Origin: Alphaproteobacteria bacterium UBA6187
GTDB taxonomy: Bacteria; Pseudomonadota; Alphaproteobacteria; Rickettsiales; UBA6187
Length of the DNA stretch: 8,758 nt
Assembly (NCBI GenBank): GCA_002422795.1
Contig: DITJ01000044.1
Span: 1 to 8,758, forward strand
Reading direction: 5' to 3'
In this document: one piece after another, positions 4,891-8,758 of the stretch
Layout: each line of letters starts with the position of its first letter
Position numbering within the stretch: the first letter of the stretch is position 1
The notes under the pieces: model-generated
Seen by the model: only the letters and a program-made list of their open reading frames with translations
Databases searched by the model: none
Told to the model about the DNA's origin: nothing
Translations under genes and position numbers: made by a program

Positions 4891-6185
4891 AAATTTTAAT
4901 GCCAGCTCTTTCCCCAACCATGACAGAAGGCAACCTTGCCAAATGGATAGCAAAAGAAGGTGATGTGGTCAAAGCAGGCCAGGTGATTGCCGAGATTGAA
5001 ACCGATAAAGCCACTATGGAAGTGGAAGCCGTGGATGAAGGGATTATTGGTAAAATCCTGGTCGCGGAAGGTGCGCAAGGTGTGGCTGTAAATTCCCCGA
5101 TTGCGGTGCTACTACTTGATGGTGAAGATAAGAAAATTCTTGCAGATTATAAGCCGAAGCAAGCGGAAGTTAAAAAAGAAGAACAGCCAGCAGCGGCAGC
5201 CACAGTTTCAGCAAGCGCACCAGCACAACAAATTAAAACATTATCCGCCGCACCTTCATTTGTCCTTCCTTCTTCTGTTTCTAAAGCACCATCACCTACT
5301 ACTAATTACTCATCAACAGGCGGCAAAGTTAAAGCCTCTCCCCTGGCCAAACGCATCGCAAAAGAAGCAGGAATTGATTTATCCCTCGTTCAAGGCACTG
5401 GCCCACATGGGCGTATAGTACGCGAAGATGTAGAACTTGCAAAACGCAGCGGCGGTACGGGCGGCAGAATAATCAGGAATCCAGTTGAGATCACGGCAGT
5501 TCCAAATAATAATATGCGTAAAGTTATAGCAAAACGCCTGCTTGAATCAAAACAATATGTACCGCATTTTTATCTTACAATCGATTGTAATATTGGTAAA
5601 TTACTGGATGTGCGCAAAGACCTGAACGATGTTGCACCACTTATTGAAGGCAAGCCAGCCTATAAATTATCTGTAAATGATATGGTGATAAAGGCGGTGG
5701 CGAAGGCGCTCAAGAAAGTTCCAAATGCTAATGCTTCATGGACCGATGAGGCGATTATGCTTTATAATAACGTGGATGTATCAGTTGCCGTTGCTATTGA
5801 TGGCGGCCTTATCACCCCAATAATCCGTAATGCTGACCAGAAAACCATTCCTGCAATATCCGCAGAAATGAAAGACCTTGCAGCCCGCGCGCGCATAGGT
5901 AAGCTTGCCCCGGAAGAATTCCAAGGCGGTGGTTTTAGTATTTCCAATCTGGGGATGTTTGGCATAAAAAGTTTCAGTGCAATTATAAACCCACCACAAT
6001 CTGTTATTATGGCGGTTGGTGCTGGCGAAGAACGTGCGGTAGTAAAAAATGGTGTAATAACAACCGCAAATATGGTAACATTCACAATATCATGTGACCA
6101 TAGGGTTGTTGATGGAGCGGTGGGTGCTGAATTCCTGGCGGCATTTAAGGAATGTATTGAAAAGCCCGTTATTATGTTAATGTAA
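4881..6185 (+). CDS. pdhC: Dihydrolipoamide acetyltransferase, E2 of pyruvate dehydrogenase
   Basis: E2 forms the core of the PDH complex and transfers acetyl groups from its lipoyl arm to CoA, giving acetyl-CoA. Domains in its 434 residues are one lipoyl domain (1-80) with the lipoylated lysine Lys43 in ETDKATMEVE, an Ala/Pro/Ser/Lys-rich flexible linker (about 90-148), a peripheral subunit-binding domain (149-187) with ASPLAKRIAKEAGIDL (152-167) and GTGPHGRIVREDV (172-184), and the catalytic domain (about 205-434) ending in the acetyltransferase motif DHRVVDG (406-412) with His407 and Asp411. NLGMFGIKSFSAIINPPQ (356-373) is the classic E2 core segment. The protein is complete and of normal size for Alphaproteobacteria. 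It is isolated from pdhB by 1.9 kb of accessory genes. No E3 gene follows. Confidence 0.97.
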   Translation: MPIEILMPALSPTMTEGNLAKWIAKEGDVVKAGQVIAEIETDKATMEVEAVDEGIIGKILVAEGAQGVAVNSPIAVLLLDGEDKKILADYKPKQAEVKKEEQPAAAATVSASAPAQQIKTLSAAPSFVLPSSVSKAPSPTTNYSSTGGKVKASPLAKRIAKEAGIDLSLVQGTGPHGRIVREDVELAKRSGGTGGRIIRNPVEITAVPNNNMRKVIAKRLLESKQYVPHFYLTIDCNIGKLLDVRKDLNDVAPLIEGKPAYKLSVNDMVIKAVAKALKKVPNANASWTDEAIMLYNNVDVSVAVAIDGGLITPIIRNADQKTIPAISAEMKDLAARARIGKLAPEEFQGGGFSISNLGMFGIKSFSAIINPPQSVIMAVGAGEERAVVKNGVITTANMVTFTISCDHRVVDGAVGAEFLAAFKECIEKPVIMLM

Positions 6186-6198
6186 TTGATGTTGTAAT

Positions 6199-6612
6199 AT
6201 GCCAACAGAAAAGCACAAGCGTGCCCGTAAGAAAAAGAAATTAAAAGAAAGGGAAAGGCTTCTTAAAAGCAATAAATCTATATGCCATTATTGTGGCTTT
6301 ATTGGTAAGCCAAAGAAGATAAAGAAAGGTAGTTGGTTTATGTTTTTTATAAAAGTTACGGTAGTTATTCCGGCAACTGTTATGATAATTACATTAAGCA
6401 TGTTGGAAGGGCTAATTAGGATGATTGCGTTTTCCAGGCCATGTTCGGTAATATGGAACATTGGTTTTGAGTCATTCTTCCCGCATTTTCCACATAATCT
6501 TTCTTCTTGCCCGGAATGTGCACATGCTAATAGTATGAAGGGGTTGCGCTCCCAAAAAGGACTTCATATTTACGAGCGTTTTGAGAGGGATCATTTTATA
6601 ATGAGACGGTAA
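6199..6612 (+). CDS. Zinc-ribbon membrane protein, first of a tandem pair
   Basis: This 137-residue protein is of unknown function. A strongly basic N-terminus (7-23) is followed by CHYC (29-32), the segment GFIGKPKKIKKGS (33-45), a hydrophobic stretch likely to span the membrane (about 47-70), and a second pair CPEC (104-107). The two CxxC pairs could bind one zinc ion on either side of the hydrophobic region, or form a membrane-anchored zinc ribbon. It resembles the next protein: ICxxC, then G, KK, K and GS at the same spacing. It starts 13 nt after the pdhC stop without a clear Shine-Dalgarno, suggesting coupled translation. It ends with TAATG, overlapping its neighbour by one base. Confidence 0.65.
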   Translation: MPTEKHKRARKKKKLKERERLLKSNKSICHYCGFIGKPKKIKKGSWFMFFIKVTVVIPATVMIITLSMLEGLIRMIAFSRPCSVIWNIGFESFFPHFPHNLSSCPECAHANSMKGLRSQKGLHIYERFERDHFIMRR

Positions 6613-7067
6613 TGAATTATATCTGCACCAGTTGTAATTATGTTGGCCAGCGCAAAAAGGTAAAGCCGGGCAGCAGGACTGTTGAGATATTACTTTGGAC
6701 TGTTCTTGTTATTCCTGGCCCTTTTTATAGTATCTGGCGTATGATGTTTAAGCATTATGCCTGTCCGCAATGTGGCCAGAGGGTTATGGTTGCTGCTATA
6801 AGCAGAAAAGGCAGGAAAATAGCCGAAGCAATAGAAGATGATATTTCTCCTGAGAATCTAAAAAAGATTCCGTTCCGCTGGGCAAAAGATGTGGAAGAAT
6901 ATAATATGAAGCATGGCATAGTAGGCAAAGCTAATCAGGAGCAGAAGGAAATAATAAAGGAAGAAATATTGCCTGCGACCAAAAAAAATGATGTAGTTAG
7001 AAAGCCTGAGTTAATGTTTCCTCAAGAAAATGAAGGTAAAACAGATAGGAATAAAGACCAGTGGTAG
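6612..7067 (+). CDS. Zinc-ribbon membrane protein, second of a tandem pair
   Basis: This 151-residue paralog of the preceding protein has ICTSC (4-8), the segment YVGQRKKVKPGS (10-21), a hydrophobic stretch (24-45) that could span the membrane once or form a re-entrant hairpin at the PGP motif (35-37), and CPQC (51-54). Unlike its neighbour it has a compact domain of about 60 residues followed by a charged cytoplasmic-type tail (65-151) rich in Lys and Glu. Short zinc-ribbon domains of this build with GS, hydrophobic PGxxYSxWR and CPxCG occur in many bacteria, without a known function as far as I recall. The ATG shares its A with the stop of the upstream gene. The last seven bases overlap the next gene. 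Confidence 0.7.
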   Translation: MNYICTSCNYVGQRKKVKPGSRTVEILLWTVLVIPGPFYSIWRMMFKHYACPQCGQRVMVAAISRKGRKIAEAIEDDISPENLKKIPFRWAKDVEEYNMKHGIVGKANQEQKEIIKEEILPATKKNDVVRKPELMFPQENEGKTDRNKDQW

Positions 7068-7576
7068 AAATAAATAAAGAAAAATTTAAATTACGGCCAT
7101 TTCGTAAAAGTGATGCAGAAGTTTTCCATCTCGGAATTAATAGCCAGAGGATAGCCGACTATACAACTATCCCTATTCCGTGGGGGCTGGAGAATATTTC
7201 CTGGTGGATAGGCTTTATTACTGATGCCGCAACCCAAACCCCATTGCCTGAAATCCATTTTGTAATAGAAATTGAAGGCAGGTTTGCAGGCTCAATAGGC
7301 ATTATAAATATTGATGGCCATAAATGTGAAATAGGTTACTGGGTTGTGGAAGAATATGCCGGAAAGGGTATAATGACTGAAGTTATAGAAGTGGTATCAG
7401 ATTACGCATTTAAAAAACTCAAACTTAAAAGATTATTTGCCCCGGTTCTCCCGCATAATAAGGCATCAGCAAGGGCGCTAGAGAAGAACGGCTTCCAGAT
7501 GGAGGGAGTATTAAAAAGCTTTTACTTCAAAGATGGTGAATATATTGATGCGCTTTGTTATGCGAAGGTTTGGTGA
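7061..7576 (+). CDS. GNAT acetyltransferase, RimJ/RimL-like
   Basis: This 171-residue protein fits the RimJ/RimL (Acetyltransf_3) branch, which includes ribosomal-protein N-terminal acetylases and aminoglycoside- or amine-modifying relatives. LRPFRKSDAEVF (11-22) is the typical opening. ISWWIGFI (46-53) is a helical segment. HFVIEIEGRFAGSIGI (66-81) leads into GYWVVEEYAGKGIMTEVI (92-109), the acetyl-CoA motif A. HNKASARALEKNGFQMEGVLK (132-152) is motif B. The start is GTG at 7061, with AGGA (7047-7050) 10 nt before it. No in-frame ATG occurs before residue 105, so GTG is needed for a whole domain. It overlaps the zinc-ribbon gene by 7 bases and the zeta-like gene by one. Its substrate cannot be told from the sequence. 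Confidence 0.85.
   Translation: MVEINKEKFKLRPFRKSDAEVFHLGINSQRIADYTTIPIPWGLENISWWIGFITDAATQTPLPEIHFVIEIEGRFAGSIGIINIDGHKCEIGYWVVEEYAGKGIMTEVIEVVSDYAFKKLKLKRLFAPVLPHNKASARALEKNGFQMEGVLKSFYFKDGEYIDALCYAKVW
7564..7568 (+). promoter_or_regulatory. Ribosome-binding site deciding the zeta-like start
   Basis: GAAGG at 7564-7568 lies 7 nt before ATG 7576. This favours 7576 over the in-frame ATG at 7555, which would add seven residues inside the upstream gene. Confidence 0.65.
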
Positions 7577-8166
7577 TGGCTAATAAAAATGTTTATATGA
7601 TAGGCGGGCCGAATGGTGCGGGAAAAACAAGTGCTGCTATGACGCTCCTGCCAGGTTTTTTATCTATAAATGAATTTGTAAATGCGGATAATATAGCCAG
7701 CGGCCTTTCACCGCTTAACCCGGATAGTATGGCGGTTACAGCCGGGAAGTTAATGATTAAGCGGATAGATAGCTTAATAAAGGAAGGAAAAAATTTTGCA
7801 TTCGAGACTACATGTGCCGGTAGAAATCATGTGAATACATTAATAAAATGCAAAGAAGCCGGTTATCAAACTAACCTTATTTTTTTATGGCTTCCTGATG
7901 AGGAAATTGCTGTAGATAGGGTGAAAAACCGGGTTCAGCAGGGTGGTCATAATATTCCTGAAAATATAATAAGAAGGCGTTATAAAACTGGTCTTTATAA
8001 TTTAGTGCATTTATATATTCCCAATTGTGATAATGTAACTATTTATGATAATGCTAAAATGCCATTGCTTTCTGGGCAAAGGGAAATAGTGGCAATAAAA
8101 ATGGATAATCAAGATATTGAAATAAGAAATGATCAGAAATGGCAATTCATACAGGAGTCATTGTAA
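7576..8166 (+). CDS. Zeta-toxin-like P-loop kinase
   Basis: This 196-residue protein resembles the zeta toxin family. The best-known members phosphorylate UDP-N-acetyl sugars and block cell-wall synthesis; other homologs are only loosely characterised ATPases. Walker A is GGPNGAGKTS (10-19). EFVNADNIASGLSP (33-46) carries the zeta-like NAD motif with Asp38. AGKLMIKRID (56-65) and NFAFETTCAGR (73-83), with Glu77, correspond to the substrate-site helices and strand. FLWLPDEEIAVDRVKNRVQQGGHNIPE (103-129) and IRRRY (132-136) match the arginine-rich lid. TIYDNA (155-160) completes the core. The start at 7576 shares a base with the preceding TGA. A classical epsilon antitoxin is absent upstream; a small gene follows instead. 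The family call is solid; toxicity and substrate are inferred. Confidence 0.82.
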   Translation: MANKNVYMIGGPNGAGKTSAAMTLLPGFLSINEFVNADNIASGLSPLNPDSMAVTAGKLMIKRIDSLIKEGKNFAFETTCAGRNHVNTLIKCKEAGYQTNLIFLWLPDEEIAVDRVKNRVQQGGHNIPENIIRRRYKTGLYNLVHLYIPNCDNVTIYDNAKMPLLSGQREIVAIKMDNQDIEIRNDQKWQFIQESL

Positions 8167-8360
8167 TGACAACCCCTATTAATATAGATAATCCTATAGA
8201 AATTATAAATAAAATCAGTGCTGGTCTTGCTGCAAGTGATATAACTGTAATAAAACAAGCCCGCTTTCATAACACTCCAATAATATCCTGGGATAATGGC
8301 AAAATAATAAAAACTGACCCATTCACCATTCCTATCCCGGAAGATAATAACAAAAATTAA
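8166..8360 (+). CDS. Small protein, possible partner of the zeta-like kinase
   Basis: This 64-residue hypothetical protein starts at the ATG overlapping the preceding stop (TAATG). AGGAG (8153-8157) lies 8 nt upstream and supports this start over the in-frame ATG at 8139. The sequence has an N-terminal helical half, INKISAGLAASDITVIKQA (14-32), and a strand-like half, TPIISWDNGKIIK (37-49), followed by a proline-rich acidic tail. The W-x-NGK pattern near the C-terminus resembles small proteins I recall beside zeta-like genes in other bacteria, so an antitoxin-like partner is plausible. There is no visible signal peptide or membrane segment. The tight coupling and constant ratio that it implies also fit a toxin-antidote pair, but the order (kinase first) is the reverse of epsilon-zeta. 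Confidence 0.7.
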   Translation: MTTPINIDNPIEIINKISAGLAASDITVIKQARFHNTPIISWDNGKIIKTDPFTIPIPEDNNKN

Positions 8361-8367
8361 TAATATT

Positions 8368-8670
8368 ATGCGCCTTAGTGAAGAATACCGCACTACAATA
8401 AAAGAAGTACTTCGCAAGCATTTTGGTGAAGGCAGTAAGTTTTATTTGTTTGGCTCGCGCGTGGATGATACAAAGCGCGGAGGAGATATTGATTTATATA
8501 TTGAGACGGATTTTGAGGATTTTGACAGGGCTTGGAAAGCAAAAGGAAAATCCTGGGTGGAAATGCAAGATAGGTTGGGAGAGCAGAAAATAGATATATT
8601 AATGCATGTAAAAGGTAGGGAATATACAGCTTTTGAAGAACTTATTAAAGATGAAGTGGTGGAGCTATGA
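8368..8670 (+). CDS. MNT-type nucleotidyltransferase
   Basis: This 100-residue protein is a minimal nucleotidyltransferase of the polymerase-beta superfamily. FYLFGSRVDD (25-34) gives the GSR motif (29-31). RGGDIDLYIE (37-46) holds the catalytic aspartates Asp40 and Asp42, and KIDIL (74-78) holds the third, Asp76. All metal-binding positions are therefore intact. Members of this group usually pair with a HEPN or substrate-binding helical partner. In characterised HEPN-MNT systems the MNT protein acts as antitoxin by AMP-adding modification of the HEPN toxin. It lies 7 nt after the small gene without a clear Shine-Dalgarno. Its stop overlaps the next start (ATGA), fitting a two-gene module with the truncated downstream gene. 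Confidence 0.87.
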   Translation: MRLSEEYRTTIKEVLRKHFGEGSKFYLFGSRVDDTKRGGDIDLYIETDFEDFDRAWKAKGKSWVEMQDRLGEQKIDILMHVKGREYTAFEELIKDEVVEL

Positions 8671-8758
8671 TTACAAAAAGTAAAACTAGAAAGATGGGTA
8701 AAGTTAAGGGGGCATTTTTTGATAATCTATCTATTATATTTGAATTAGCAATAAGTTT
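8667..8758 (+). CDS. Start of a probable nucleotidyltransferase partner (partial)
   Basis: An open frame begins at ATG 8667, overlapping the stop of the nucleotidyltransferase gene by four bases, with GGAG close upstream (8661-8664). It runs open for 30 codons to the window end. The N-terminus is basic (KSKTRKMGKVKG, residues 4-15) and turns into a helix-like FFDNLSIIFELAIS (17-30). Position and overlap suggest the HEPN-like or substrate-binding partner of the MNT protein. The fragment is too short to confirm this. Confidence 0.5.
   Translation, partial: MITKSKTRKMGKVKGAFFDNLSIIFELAIS

Noticed and set aside
5101..5418. Alternative + frame across the E2 linker
   Set aside because: The low-complexity His/Gln/Leu-rich product arises from reading the Ala/Pro linker of E2 out of frame.
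5762..6205. Minus-strand frames opposite the E2 catalytic domain
   Set aside because: These are shadows of the conserved acetyltransferase domain, with no independent support.
8133..8417. Minus-strand open frame near the small gene
   Set aside because: The forward strand carries two coupled genes with good start signals here. The antisense product is low-complexity and has no motif.

Overview
The window carries the three core genes of the pyruvate dehydrogenase (PDH) complex, in the alphaproteobacterial order E1-alpha, E1-beta, E2. All are on the + strand and are split up by small accessory genes of the toxin-antitoxin, phage and acetyltransferase kinds. The E1-alpha, E1-beta and E2 proteins look most like those of Rickettsiales and related AT-rich, often host-associated Alphaproteobacteria, from remembered family sequences. 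TGA is a normal stop here. The genus cannot be fixed from the sequence. No E3 (lipoamide dehydrogenase) gene is present.

Layout. Positions 1-101 hold an octamer-repeat inverted repeat that overlaps a likely promoter. pdhA (102-1328) has about 90 extra N-terminal residues that read as a Cro-like helix-turn-helix domain. An orphan PemK/MazF-type toxin gene (1421-1816) sits between two related hairpin elements (1326-1368 and 1814-1856). pdhB (1973-2953) follows a 156-bp leader with palindromes and candidate promoters. Then come a GNAT acetyltransferase (2963-3388), a BRO-N phage-antirepressor-like gene (3456-4307) and a P-loop kinase-like gene (4318-4890), whose last 10 bases overlap the start of pdhC. 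After pdhC (4881-6185) follow two tandem paralogous membrane zinc-ribbon proteins (6199-7067), a RimJ/RimL-like GNAT (7061-7576), a zeta-toxin-like kinase (7576-8166), a 64-residue possible partner (8166-8360), an MNT-type nucleotidyltransferase (8368-8670) and the cut-off start of its probable partner (8667 to the window end).

How it works together. The PDH proteins convert pyruvate to acetyl-CoA. The accessory genes lie in the same direction with very short gaps or start/stop overlaps, so the whole stretch could be read as one or a few polycistronic transcripts. Arginine codon use differs between pdhB (mostly CGN) and accessory genes such as the MazF-like and first GNAT genes (mostly AGR), which fits later acquisition. 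The most notable signals are the DNA-binding-domain fusion on E1-alpha, the pair of covarying hairpins around the toxin gene, and a 29-bp palindrome inside the BRO-N gene whose core recurs just upstream of that gene. There is no gene-free stretch longer than 300 bases.
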